Shown one piece after another: positions 32,772 through 41,556 of a stretch of DNA of 64,000 bases. How positions within the stretch are numbered: position 1 is the first letter of the stretch; the number at the start of each line of letters is the position of its first letter. The stretch is from Chitinophagaceae bacterium. GTDB lineage: Bacteria > Bacteroidota > Bacteroidia > Chitinophagales > UBA10324. The stretch covers positions 30,606 to 94,605 of the forward strand of contig CANJII010000010.1 in the NCBI GenBank assembly GCA_947474435.1, written 5' to 3'. The notes under the pieces were generated by a model. That model worked only from the letters and a program-made list of their open reading frames with translations, was not told the origin of the DNA and ran no database searches. The position numbers and the translations under genes are program-made.

Positions 32772-35243
32772 ATGCAAAAAATCTTTTCCCGTTATTTAAT
32801 AATTCTCAGTCTTTTTATTTTCAACTCAACTTTTCTGTTTGCTCAGGACGCTACAATTTCCGGAAAAGTTATTTCAGAAAACGGTGAGCCTTTAATTGGA
32901 GCAAACATTTCATTTCCAACATTAAAAACCGGAACTGCCACTGATGCCAATGGGCATTATATTTTTAATCTTCCACCCAACCAATCTATTGATATTAAAA
33001 TTTCTTATGTAGGATTTATTGAATCAAAAAAAATTGTGAACCTTAAACCAGGTCAGCACATTGAGTTTAACTTTATGTTGTTATACAATACACTTGATTC
33101 AATTGTAGTAAAACAAAATGCCATTCGCGACCAACCGATTATTGAAATTAATCCGAAAGATTTTGAGGCATTACCGGGACCAACAGGTGGCGTGGAAGCC
33201 ATTTTGAAATTATTTACAAATTCCAATAACGAATTATCAAGTCAGTATTCGGTTCGTGGTGGAAACTTTGATGAGAATCTGGTTTATGTAAATGACTTTG
33301 AAATTTATCGTCCGTTCCTTGTAAATAATGGACAACAGGAAGGATTGAGTTTTATAAATTCTGATCTGGTAGGAAATATTCTTTTTTCGCAGGGCGGATT
33401 CGCGGCAAAGTATGGCGATAAAATGAGCAGTGTGCTCGACATCACATACCGTAAACCAAAAGCATTTAAAGGAAATGTATCGGCAAGTTTGTTGGGCGCA
33501 GATGTTCATCTGGAAGGCGGAACAAAAAATCACCGTTTCACCTACCTCGTTGGTGTTCGGCAAAAATCAAATCAATACATTTTGAATTCACTGGAAACGA
33601 AAGGCGATTACAAACCTTCGTTTACCGATGCCCAGGCATTAATCACATACCAGTTTTCAGAAAAAACGCAATTGGAAATTCTTGGCAACTACTCGCGCAA
33701 CCGTTATTGGTTTGTTCCGCAAGACCGCACCACAACCTTTGGTCTAGTGAATCGCGCTGTTCGTTTAACGATGTACTTTGATGGTCAGGAAATTGATAAA
33801 TTCAATTCTGCAATGGGCGGAGCTTCTCTTTCTTTCCATCCGAATAAAAATCTGAAATTGAAATTTCTTGCATCAACTTATTACACCAGAGAAGACGAAA
33901 CTTTTGATTTGATTGCCGAATATTTTTTAGGTGAGGTATCAACCAATCTCGGCAATGCGAATTTCAATCAGGTGGTTTATTCATTGGGCGTTGGAGCCAT
34001 TCAGGATTGGGGACGGAATTATTTGGATGCCGCAGTTTTTTCAAGTGAGCATAAGGGTTCACTGGATTTGAAGAAACATTTTTTACAGTGGGGCTTAAAA
34101 TACAATCGCGAATACATAAGTGATAAACTCAATCAATGGGGTGTGGTTGATTCGGCCGGATACAATTTACCCTACTCGGTTTCAGATGTGAATGCCTACT
34201 ATGTTTATAAAACAAAAAATGTATTGCAGAGTAATCGTTACTCAGGATTTGTGCAGGACACCTGGGATTTGAGCAAGAGCGGAAATGTGACTTTGAATAT
34301 TGGTTCAAGATTTAATTTATGGGATGTGAACAATCAGTTTATTGTGAGCCCTCGAGCACAACTTTCTTTTTACCCGAAGTGGGATTCAACCGACATTGTT
34401 TTTCGTGCAGCTGTTGGTTGTTATGATCAACCACCTTTTTATCGTGAGTTGAGAAATCTGAATGGAAATTTGAATCTTGATGTGAAAGCACAACGAAGCA
34501 TTCACGCAGTGCTTGGCGCCGATTATAATTTTAAAATGTGGGACCGACCATTCAAGTTTATTACTGAAGCGTACTATAAAAATTTATATGATTTGAATCC
34601 ATACGAATTGGATAATGTGCGCATTCGATATTTCGGAAACAATGATGCAATGGGTTATGCTTATGGTATTGATTTACGATTACATGGTGAAATTGTAAAG
34701 GACCTTGAAAGCTGGATTAGTTTAAATTACCTGAATACAAAAGAAAATCTGAAATCAGATTTTGATTATGTGTTTGATACCACTTTTAATTCAGCAGGAG
34801 AAATAACAAAGTTAGATACCACCACAGTTCATCCCGGATATGTTGCGCGGCCGAGCGATCAACGATTAAGTGTTGGTGCATTCATTCAGGATTATGTACC
34901 CGGGCACGAAAATTTTAAAGTTCATTTGAATGTATTGTTCGGGACAGGATTTCCTACAGGACCGCCAGATCATAATCGGTATGCTGATACACTGCGACTT
35001 CCGTCATATCGAAGAGTTGATATAGGTTTTTCGGCATTGCTTATGGATGGAAAAAAGCACAGCGATCAAAAACTCTGGAAAAATTTATCATCCATCTGGA
35101 CTTCCCTTGAAATATTTAATTTACTTGCCATACCAAATACCATTTCATATTTGTGGGTGAAGGATAGCTACCAAACCATTTATGCAGTACCGAATTATTT
35201 AACTGCACGAAGAATTAATTTAAGGGTGGTGGTGAAGTTTTAA
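32772..35243 (+). CDS. TonB-dependent receptor with carboxypeptidase-like N-domain
   Basis: An 823-residue outer-membrane receptor. A signal peptide (1-24, ending FAQ), a CarboxypepD_reg-like domain (about 25-115; ISGKVISENGEPLIGANIS), the plug (about 120-230; YSVRGGNFDENLVYVNDFEIYRP and SQGGFAAKYGDKMSSVLDI), then a barrel ending RINLRVVVKF. The plug lacks a TonB box I can point to. No SusD or DUF4249 partner is adjacent, unlike the receptor at 13695-16052. Substrate unknown. Confidence 0.9.
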   Translation: MQKIFSRYLIILSLFIFNSTFLFAQDATISGKVISENGEPLIGANISFPTLKTGTATDANGHYIFNLPPNQSIDIKISYVGFIESKKIVNLKPGQHIEFNFMLLYNTLDSIVVKQNAIRDQPIIEINPKDFEALPGPTGGVEAILKLFTNSNNELSSQYSVRGGNFDENLVYVNDFEIYRPFLVNNGQQEGLSFINSDLVGNILFSQGGFAAKYGDKMSSVLDITYRKPKAFKGNVSASLLGADVHLEGGTKNHRFTYLVGVRQKSNQYILNSLETKGDYKPSFTDAQALITYQFSEKTQLEILGNYSRNRYWFVPQDRTTTFGLVNRAVRLTMYFDGQEIDKFNSAMGGASLSFHPNKNLKLKFLASTYYTREDETFDLIAEYFLGEVSTNLGNANFNQVVYSLGVGAIQDWGRNYLDAAVFSSEHKGSLDLKKHFLQWGLKYNREYISDKLNQWGVVDSAGYNLPYSVSDVNAYYVYKTKNVLQSNRYSGFVQDTWDLSKSGNVTLNIGSRFNLWDVNNQFIVSPRAQLSFYPKWDSTDIVFRAAVGCYDQPPFYRELRNLNGNLNLDVKAQRSIHAVLGADYNFKMWDRPFKFITEAYYKNLYDLNPYELDNVRIRYFGNNDAMGYAYGIDLRLHGEIVKDLESWISLNYLNTKENLKSDFDYVFDTTFNSAGEITKLDTTTVHPGYVARPSDQRLSVGAFIQDYVPGHENFKVHLNVLFGTGFPTGPPDHNRYADTLRLPSYRRVDIGFSALLMDGKKHSDQKLWKNLSSIWTSLEIFNLLAIPNTISYLWVKDSYQTIYAVPNYLTARRINLRVVVKF

Positions 35244-35373
35244 AATCCGGGAATAAACAGGGATTTAGCAATGGATATTGCATGTGTTTTGTAAAATAAT
35301 ATTTCAAAAAAAAACAATAGCATTCCTTCAGTATATAAGTGTTTTAAATTAGTAATATCTATAAAATAATTTT

Positions 35374-37416
35374 TCAATTCACTTTCTTCAAGTACTTCAA
35401 AATTGCATCCTGACTTCTTGCAGGTTTTAAATCATTGGTAAAATATTTATTGTCCTGAACATTGTTTAGTACTCTCGCTTTAAGGTTGTCGTTCCACTGC
35501 AATTCGAAATAATGTTTTATCTGTTCCTGAATGTGTTTATCCAATAAGGGAATAGCAAGTTCAATTCGTAAATCAAGATTGCGAACCATCCAATCGGCAG
35601 AACTTAAATAATAAACAGGTTTGCCGCCATTGTTAAAAATCATAAACCGGGTATGCTCAAGGTAACGGTCAACAATACTTCTGATTTCAATGTTGCCTTT
35701 CAGTTCAGGATTATCAGGTAGCAAGGCGCAGGTGCTGCGAATCATCATTTTTATTTTCACTCCCGCTTTTGCAGCTCGTTGCAGCAGATCAACCATGTCT
35801 TTATCTGCCAGGTTATTTAACTTAATACAAATGGTTGCCTCTATTCCGCGCTTCGCATTCTCTATTTCATTTTCAATCAACTTCACAAACCGTTTACGCA
35901 TTTGCATGGGAGCAACCAGTGAATGATCGTAATGTGTGGCTTTATAATTATTTTCTAAAAACGAAAACAAACCTTCAATTTCAGCAGTAATATTTTTATC
36001 AGCAGTGAACAATGCATGGTCGGCATAAACTCGCGATGTGTTTTCGTTATAATTTCCGGTACTGATGTTGGCATACAAAAACTTTTTTCCTTTTTCACTT
36101 CGTGTAATCAAGCACATTTTACTGTGAACTTTTAAACCCTGCACTCCAAGAATAACATGTGCGCCTTCTTCACGCAACCGATCGCTCCATTTAATATTTG
36201 CCTCTTCATCAAACCGGGCCTGCAGTTCCATAACCACCGTTACATCTTTTCCATTCTTCACAGCATTGATTAATGCATTAACCACTTTCGATTTTGATGC
36301 AAGCCGATACATGGTGATTTTGATGGAAGAAACTTTCGGATCAATAGCAGCTTCACGCAGCATATCAATAAAATGTTCGAAGCTGTGATACGGATAATGA
36401 ACCAGAATATCCTTTTGTTTGATAACGGAGAATAAACTTTTTCCGAATTCAAAATCGGTATGCAACATTGGTGGTTCATTCTTATAAATCAAGTGCGATT
36501 TCCCCAATACCGGAAACTGCATAAAGTCTTTGAAGTTATGGTATCGCTGCCCGGGAATAATATTATCATCGCCGATTTTTAAATGCACACGGCGCAATAA
36601 ATAATGCAATAATTCCACATCAATATCCTGATCGAAACTTAACCGGACTGGCTTTCCTTTTTTTCGTTGCTTAATGCCTTTCGATATTTTTTCCATCAGA
36701 CTTTCGCTGATGTTTTCTTCAATGGCAATTTCAGCATCCCGTGTAATCTTTATGGTGTAAGCCGAAAAAGTATCGTAAGGCAGAATGCTGAAAATTTCTT
36801 TTAACCCGAAGCGAATGATATCATCTAAAAGAATAATAAATTTTTGTCCGTCTTTTTCAGGCAAAACTAAAAACCGTGATATGCTGTCGCTCGGAACTTC
36901 AATCAACGCATAGCGCGATTTGCTTTTTTTTGTTGAATCTGAGAGAAGAACAGCGAGGTAAATAGAACGGTCTTTCAAATATGGAAATTCCGGAATGGCA
37001 TCAATCATAATTGGTACCAATGCCCCACGCACTTCCTGCCTGAAATAATTTTTTACAAATTCGGCCTGCTCATCTTTTAATTGTTTTTCATTTATAATAA
37101 ATATGTTTTCGCTTTCTAATTGTTGCCGTATTTTTTTATAAGCAGCTTCAAATTTTGTTTGTTGTTTTATAACAACGGCATAAACCTCATCAATAATTTT
37201 TCTCGGACTTTCACCAATTATTTTCTTCGCTTTTTTTCCGAGCATTTCCATTCTGCTCAATGTTGCCACACGCACTCGAAAAAACTCGTCCTGGTTATTA
37301 CTGAAAATTCCGAGGAATCGGATTCGCTCAATCAATGGTACATTCTCGTCCATTGCTTCCTGTAATACTCTTTCGTTAAACGAAAGCCAACTAAGTTCCC
37401 TGTTCAGATATTTCAC
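35374..37416 (-). CDS. ppk1: Polyphosphate kinase 1
   Basis: A 680-residue PPK1, which reversibly polymerises the terminal phosphate of ATP into polyphosphate. The N-terminal domain begins LNRELSWLSFNERVLQEA; the catalytic region has FEHFIDMLREAAIDPKV, ITMYRLASKSKV, ARFDEEANIKWSDRL and the histidine motif LKVHSKMCLI; then the second HKD-like region VYADHALFT and SSADWM. No exopolyphosphatase gene is adjacent. Confidence 0.95.
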   Translation of the reverse strand: MKYLNRELSWLSFNERVLQEAMDENVPLIERIRFLGIFSNNQDEFFRVRVATLSRMEMLGKKAKKIIGESPRKIIDEVYAVVIKQQTKFEAAYKKIRQQLESENIFIINEKQLKDEQAEFVKNYFRQEVRGALVPIMIDAIPEFPYLKDRSIYLAVLLSDSTKKSKSRYALIEVPSDSISRFLVLPEKDGQKFIILLDDIIRFGLKEIFSILPYDTFSAYTIKITRDAEIAIEENISESLMEKISKGIKQRKKGKPVRLSFDQDIDVELLHYLLRRVHLKIGDDNIIPGQRYHNFKDFMQFPVLGKSHLIYKNEPPMLHTDFEFGKSLFSVIKQKDILVHYPYHSFEHFIDMLREAAIDPKVSSIKITMYRLASKSKVVNALINAVKNGKDVTVVMELQARFDEEANIKWSDRLREEGAHVILGVQGLKVHSKMCLITRSEKGKKFLYANISTGNYNENTSRVYADHALFTADKNITAEIEGLFSFLENNYKATHYDHSLVAPMQMRKRFVKLIENEIENAKRGIEATICIKLNNLADKDMVDLLQRAAKAGVKIKMMIRSTCALLPDNPELKGNIEIRSIVDRYLEHTRFMIFNNGGKPVYYLSSADWMVRNLDLRIELAIPLLDKHIQEQIKHYFELQWNDNLKARVLNNVQDNKYFTNDLKPARSQDAILKYLKKVN

Positions 37417-37609
37417 AAATTGATGATTGATATTTGACGCTAATTTAATAATTCACTTAAGCCATCAAAGTAATTACAAATAGCTTAATAAAAATTTAAC
37501 ATTGCCTATTGCAATGAATTTTAACCGAATCGCATTTTTCGTTGTACAATCATTTTTAATTTATTCACCTGTTATATTTGTTTTAATCGAGTTCATGAAT
37601 GTTTCACAT

Positions 37610-37637
37610 TTTTAATCTTTAATTTCTAATCTTAATT
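37610..37637 (+). repeat. Heptamer repeat before SUI1-like gene
   Basis: Units TTTTAAT, CTTTAAT, TTCTAAT, CTTAATT ending 3 bp before the GTG start. AT-rich, so the period could partly be chance, but the four units share the TAAT ending. Confidence 0.5.
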
Positions 37638-37640
37638 ATC

Positions 37641-37970
37641 GTGTCAAAAAATAAAAACCGCAGCGGAGTTGTTTACTCTACCGATTCCAATTTCAATTAT
37701 CAGGAAAACAATAAACCTTCTCAACAAACCTTTCCACCGAAAATGCAGAAGCTGTTTGTGAAACTCGATTCGAAAATGCGCGCAGGGAAAACTGTTACAC
37801 TCATTGATGGCTTTATTGGCAGTGAAGAGGCACTCGAAGCATTATGTAAATTGCTGAAAACAAAAGTCGGAACCGGTGGTTCAGCCAAGGAAGGGCAAAT
37901 CATCATTCAGGGAAATCAAAAAGACAGAGTGATGATTATATTGAAAGCGGAAGGATACAATGTGAGATGA
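37641..37970 (+). CDS. SUI1/eIF1-like translation factor family protein (YciH type)
   Basis: A 109-residue protein with a short basic N-terminus and a SUI1 domain (about 30-109): MRAGKTVTLIDGFIGSEEALEALCKLLKTKVGTGGSAKEGQIIIQGN, split across two typical strands, ending VMIILKAEGYNV. E. coli YciH of this family affects start-codon selection. The start is GTG at 37641. The next gene overlaps its stop by 4 bp (ATGA). Confidence 0.9.
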   Translation: MSKNKNRSGVVYSTDSNFNYQENNKPSQQTFPPKMQKLFVKLDSKMRAGKTVTLIDGFIGSEEALEALCKLLKTKVGTGGSAKEGQIIIQGNQKDRVMIILKAEGYNVR

Positions 37971-38407
37971 AAAATTATTTAGGAGTCATTTTATTTTTTC
38001 TTTTGGCAACTGAAACTTCAGCTCAGGAAAATCAGATCAATAAAACTTATCAATATTTGGTAGTATTTATTTTCATAAGTGGTGATTCCGTTGGTTCAGA
38101 AACTAACTTCAAGTGGTATAACAGTAATTATGATACAGTGAGTTTGGTAAATCATTTCAATTCACATTTTATCTATCCTGAATTCGGTAGAGAGGAAGAA
38201 ATTGATGGGAGTTTTTATTACAAATTTCATGTTGATTCTATAGGAAAAGTCACAACGATTGTAACACTTAAAGGAATTATGCCATGCTCAAATCTTATTT
38301 CGAAGCAACTGCAAAAAATATTGTGGATGGGATTGTTGGTGGACAGAAAAAAATATCCGTTTGAATACTTTGTTTTGAAAATTAGAGTCAATCGGATACA
38401 GAATTAA
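37967..38407 (+). CDS. Exported protein with TonB-C-like end
   Basis: A 146-residue exported protein with a signal peptide (FFLLATETSAQ). The second half, GSFYYKFHVDSIGKVTTIVTLKG, has the strand pattern of TonB C-terminal or energy-transducer-like modules of Bacteroidota, but it is short and lacks a membrane anchor. It overlaps the SUI1-like gene by 4 bp (ATGA), so translation is probably coupled. I would not name a function. Confidence 0.5.
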   Translation: MKNYLGVILFFLLATETSAQENQINKTYQYLVVFIFISGDSVGSETNFKWYNSNYDTVSLVNHFNSHFIYPEFGREEEIDGSFYYKFHVDSIGKVTTIVTLKGIMPCSNLISKQLQKILWMGLLVDRKKYPFEYFVLKIRVNRIQN

Positions 38408-38655
38408 TTCATAATTATTTAACTTGCCTATTTAAAAATTGATATAAAAGGAAAACTACCTCCATTAATATTTTAAGGAATATTTCAAGGATCCTTTTTT
38501 TACAAATCAGGAAGATTACTATTAAACGGATAGCAGAGACAATGTTTGTTTTCAATAATTTTAATTTGAAATCAATAATTTTTGAGATGGATGTATTTCA
38601 GCTTGTAACGGGCGACCCATAAGCTGAGATTAGTATTTTTTATAGAAATATCACA

Positions 38656-38679
38656 ATTGGTTAATTATTTATAACCAAT
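38656..38679. promoter_or_regulatory. Inverted repeat, possible operator
   Basis: Perfect 8-bp arms ATTGGTTA and TAACCAAT around an 8-nt AT-rich spacer, 57 bp upstream of the START-like gene. The size fits a binding site for a dimeric repressor, but no regulator is identified. Confidence 0.35.
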
Positions 38680-38723
38680 AGCAACGAAAATGCAATAGTA
38701 TTTTTTTATTTCACCAATGTTTT

Positions 38724-38731
38724 TACATTAC
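38724..38731 (+). promoter_or_regulatory. Promoter-like box 4 nt before a start codon, TACATTAC
   Basis: A TACATT box whose end is 4 nt before the ATG of the START-like gene. The last two bases differ from consensus, but the position equals that of the boxes at 22905 and 32066. Confidence 0.35.
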
Positions 38732-38735
38732 GCCC

Positions 38736-39440
38736 ATGAAAACAACCAAGAAGGCACCATTGAAGAAGGTTGCTGCTAAAAAACCTGACGCCAAAAAAGC
38801 AGTGGTTAAAAAAACCTTAGCAAAAAAAGAGGCACCTAAAAAAACTGAATTGAAAAAAGAAATTTCAAATAAGCAAATAATAAAGCAAGTTGCGGTAAAG
38901 AAACCTGAGGTAAAAAAAGCGGAGGCTATTAAACCGGTAGTTCAAAAGGAAGAAAAAAAGCCCGCTGCACCTAAACCGGTTAAGAAAACTTTAACAAAAA
39001 AGAAGGAATATAAGGTTGCAGGGCCACCAGCTATTCCACTTGCCACAAAAATATCATCAGCTGGAAAAAAATTATACACCATGGAGTATGTAATAAAAAG
39101 CTCTCCGGTTATATTATATGATTTTGTAACTGCTACCTCAAACATGGCGCAGTGGTTTGCTGATGAAGTGGATCGCAGCCGCGATGATTTATACACTTTC
39201 ACATGGGAAGGTAATTCTCAAACAGCAATTGTGCTGGATGAAATTGAACATGAGTTAGTACGCTATCAGTGGGTTGATGGCCCAAAAGATGAATACTTTG
39301 AATTTAAAGTAACGCATACTGAAATTACAGGCGATACTGTTTTAATCATTACTGATTTTGCATTCCCGAATGATATGAAGGATGCACAGTTTTTATGGGA
39401 CAGTCAGATAAAAAATATGATTCAGCAGTTAGGTGCTTAA
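38736..39440 (+). CDS. START-like domain protein with histone-H1-like tail
   Basis: A 234-residue protein in two parts. The first about 105 residues are lysine/alanine/proline-rich with short KKxxAKK-type repeats, similar to the tails of histone H1 or bacterial HC1-like proteins. From about residue 110 (MEYVIKSSPVILYDFVTA) to the end (SQIKNMIQQLGA) follows the START-like (AHSA1-type) domain common in Bacteroidota, with MAQWFADEVDR and YTFTWEGNSQTA. The usual Bacteroidota START-like protein is about 125-130 residues and lacks such a tail. The tail could bind nucleic acid or polyphosphate. Both parts are in one frame with no frameshift, and a strong terminator follows. Confidence 0.82.
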   Translation: MKTTKKAPLKKVAAKKPDAKKAVVKKTLAKKEAPKKTELKKEISNKQIIKQVAVKKPEVKKAEAIKPVVQKEEKKPAAPKPVKKTLTKKKEYKVAGPPAIPLATKISSAGKKLYTMEYVIKSSPVILYDFVTATSNMAQWFADEVDRSRDDLYTFTWEGNSQTAIVLDEIEHELVRYQWVDGPKDEYFEFKVTHTEITGDTVLIITDFAFPNDMKDAQFLWDSQIKNMIQQLGA

Positions 39441-39456
39441 CAAAAGAACATTTTTT

Positions 39457-39488
39457 AAAAACCACATACCTGAAATGGATGTGGTTTT
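39457..39488. terminator. Bidirectional terminator
   Basis: AAAACCACAT (39457-39466) pairs with ATGTGGTTTT (39479-39488) around a 12-nt loop, flanked by A-run and T-run. It lies between the convergent START-like and hypothetical genes and would serve both. Confidence 0.85.
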
Positions 39489-39489
39489 T

Positions 39490-40095
39490 TTATGTTACTA
39501 TTTTTTGAAAAAATAAATGTTGTTCAACAAAATAGTCTCCGGCAATTTTAATGTCTGCTAAAGGAAGAATGGTTGCCAATTTCAAGTAACCATTTTGTTT
39601 TACAATTTTTTCAATTTCATCTTTTGATAATTGACTTATTGGAATATAATAATCTGAATCAATTAAATGTATCCATCTATCGCTGTTTGTTGCAACGCAA
39701 ATAAATTTTTGAGTTAATAAGTCATGATTAGATAAAATAGTTGGTAGAAATTTCCCCAAATCTTCTCCTGACAATAAAAAAAAAGTGGCGAAATATTTTC
39801 CCCACCAGAAAAAACTGCGCACAGCAAATTGATTTTCATCATCAAACTTTTTAGGAAAATCTAAAATCAGGTAGGGGAGACCAAGGTAATTTTCGCCTTT
39901 CGAAATTTTCGGTTCGAATATTTTTTCCTCTTCATTAACTAAAATATTTTTCCACGATTCTATCAGCATTTTATTATTTCCGATTTCACCAAGGAGATTT
40001 GTAATTTTTGAAATGATTTCCCGTTTAACAGAAAAAAAATTGGTGTTACCAATAGTTATTTTCTCTTCTTCTGAAAGAATTACTTTTGTTTGCAT
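39490..40095 (-). CDS. Hypothetical cytoplasmic protein
   Basis: I do not recognise a family. The ATG at 40095 gives about 201 residues with no signal peptide or membrane helix. It has aromatic-rich segments (VRSFFWWGKYFATFFLL) and a mid-part (FICVATNSDRWIHLIDSDYYIPISQL) that hint at an enzyme or scaffold. A TTG 3 codons upstream is the other start. It is divergent from the LptF gene with only 15 bp between the start codons. Confidence 0.6.
   Translation of the reverse strand: MQTKVILSEEEKITIGNTNFFSVKREIISKITNLLGEIGNNKMLIESWKNILVNEEEKIFEPKISKGENYLGLPYLILDFPKKFDDENQFAVRSFFWWGKYFATFFLLSGEDLGKFLPTILSNHDLLTQKFICVATNSDRWIHLIDSDYYIPISQLSKDEIEKIVKQNGYLKLATILPLADIKIAGDYFVEQHLFFQKIVT
40081..40088 (+). 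promoter_or_regulatory. Candidate -7 box for the LptF operon, TACTTTTG
   Basis: A full TAnnTTTG match, 22 nt before the TTG start of the LptF-like gene. It lies within the start of the divergent coding region. Confidence 0.45.
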
Positions 40096-40110
40096 CGCAA
40101 GCAATATAGA

Positions 40111-41556
40111 TTGAAAAAAATAGACAAGCTCGTTCTCTCCAGTTTCATTGGTCCGTTTATCGCGACTTTTTTTATAACGCTGTTTGTGTTGGTCATGCAG
40201 TTTTTATGGAAATATGCGGATGATTTAATTGGAAAAGGTTTGGAATGGTACTTAGTAGGCGAGTTATTGTTTTATGCATCAAGCAGTTTTGTTCCGTTAG
40301 CCTTGCCACTTGCAATATTACTTTCCTCTATTATGACTATTGGTGGCTTAGGCGAGCAATATGAACTCACCGCTTTAAAAGCAACAGGTATTTCGTTAGT
40401 ACGAATTTGTTCGTCGTTATTTATTGTAGCCATTGTACTGTGTTTCGGTTCTTATTTATTCAGTAACTATGTGCAGCCGGCTTCCTACCTGCAATTTCGA
40501 GCACTATTGTACGATGTGAGTGAACAGAAGCCCGCATTAAATATTAAGCCCGGAGTTTTTTACAATGGCATTGATGGATACAGCATGCGTGTTGGAAAAA
40601 AATTAGCCGATAACCAAACCATTTTTGATGTAATGATTTATGACCATACCGATGGAAAAGGAAATACAAATGTGCTGGTAGCAAAAAAAGGCAAAATGGT
40701 TTTAACCGACGACAAGCGGTTTATGATTCTGGAATTATTCAATGGAAAACAATACCAGGAAATCAGCAACAATCAAAAAAAAGATTTTGCACAGGAACAG
40801 GCGCGTGTAAATTTTGATTACTGGAAAAAAATATTCGATCTCTCCGATTTTAAAATGACACGCACCGATGTAAACCTGTTTAAAGATAATTTCGAAATGA
40901 TGAATCAGGGGCAATTGGCAAAGGCAATTGATACTTTTGATATTGAGAAAAAACAAAATGAAAATCAGTTGGTTTCTTTTATTAAACCATACCTGTCATT
41001 TTTAAAACACAATCTCGATAGTGTTTTCAAGAAAAATAAGATTGTACTTGCATTCAGTGATTCGGTTTTAACCTACGACAGAAAAACAGTGAACGAAAAA
41101 TCAGCCATCATAAATACAGCTGTAATAAATATCCGTAACATTAAAGGGTATGCGTCTTTTATTTCGGGTTCGCAAAATTCAAAAACAGAAATGAAACTGC
41201 GGTATCAGATTGAGTGGTGGCGAAAAATTACTTTAGCATTTGCCTGTCTGTTGTTGTTTTTAATTGGCGCTCCATTGGGAGCAATCATTCGAAAGGGTGG
41301 ATTGGGTTTGCCATTTGTTATTGCCGTAGTGTTCTTTGTTTTCTTTTATATGGTTACGGTTACAGGAGAAAAATTTGCAAAAGAAAAAGTGACTTCAGTT
41401 TTTATAGGTATGTGGTTGTCTTCATTTATATTATTACCAGTTGGAATTTTTTTGGTTCGAAAGGCTACTCATGACAGTAATTTATTTAATCTCGAAGCGT
41501 GGTATGGATTAATAAAAAAAATCGGATCTGTTTTTAACAGGAGAAAATCAAGATGA
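40111..41556 (+). CDS. LptF/LptG family lipopolysaccharide transport permease
   Basis: An inner-membrane permease of about 481 residues, part of the Lpt ABC transporter that extracts LPS. The N-terminus (LSSFIGPFIATFFITLFVLVMQFLW), FVPLALPLAILLSSIMTIGGLGE, the soluble beta-jellyroll-like middle, and the C-terminal helices with IGAPLGAIIRKGGLGLPFV fit LptF/G. I chose TTG at 40111, which aligns with the family start; TTG at 40090 would add 7 residues. It is followed with a 4-bp overlap by a PAP2 gene. Confidence 0.9.
   Translation: MKKIDKLVLSSFIGPFIATFFITLFVLVMQFLWKYADDLIGKGLEWYLVGELLFYASSSFVPLALPLAILLSSIMTIGGLGEQYELTALKATGISLVRICSSLFIVAIVLCFGSYLFSNYVQPASYLQFRALLYDVSEQKPALNIKPGVFYNGIDGYSMRVGKKLADNQTIFDVMIYDHTDGKGNTNVLVAKKGKMVLTDDKRFMILELFNGKQYQEISNNQKKDFAQEQARVNFDYWKKIFDLSDFKMTRTDVNLFKDNFEMMNQGQLAKAIDTFDIEKKQNENQLVSFIKPYLSFLKHNLDSVFKKNKIVLAFSDSVLTYDRKTVNEKSAIINTAVINIRNIKGYASFISGSQNSKTEMKLRYQIEWWRKITLAFACLLLFLIGAPLGAIIRKGGLGLPFVIAVVFFVFFYMVTVTGEKFAKEKVTSVFIGMWLSSFILLPVGIFLVRKATHDSNLFNLEAWYGLIKKIGSVFNRRKSR

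Larger units (their letters stand above)
38408..38735. other. Gene-free stretch with two inverted repeats
   Basis: 328 bp without a gene. It holds a 7-bp-stem hairpin (38598-38604 with 38621-38627, loop rich in G and C, then a T-rich run) that may terminate the upstream operon, an 8-bp inverted repeat ATTGGTTA / TAACCAAT (38656-38663 and 38672-38679), and a promoter-like box at the end. Confidence 0.45.

Noticed and set aside
33237..33563. Minus-strand open frame of 108 codons inside a TonB receptor
   Set aside because: The plus-strand receptor has full plug motifs in this part; the antisense frame looks like a shadow.
38598..38641. Hairpin with GC-rich loop as a riboswitch or small RNA
   Set aside because: The stem is only 7 bp, there is no known aptamer pattern, and a simple terminator explains it better.
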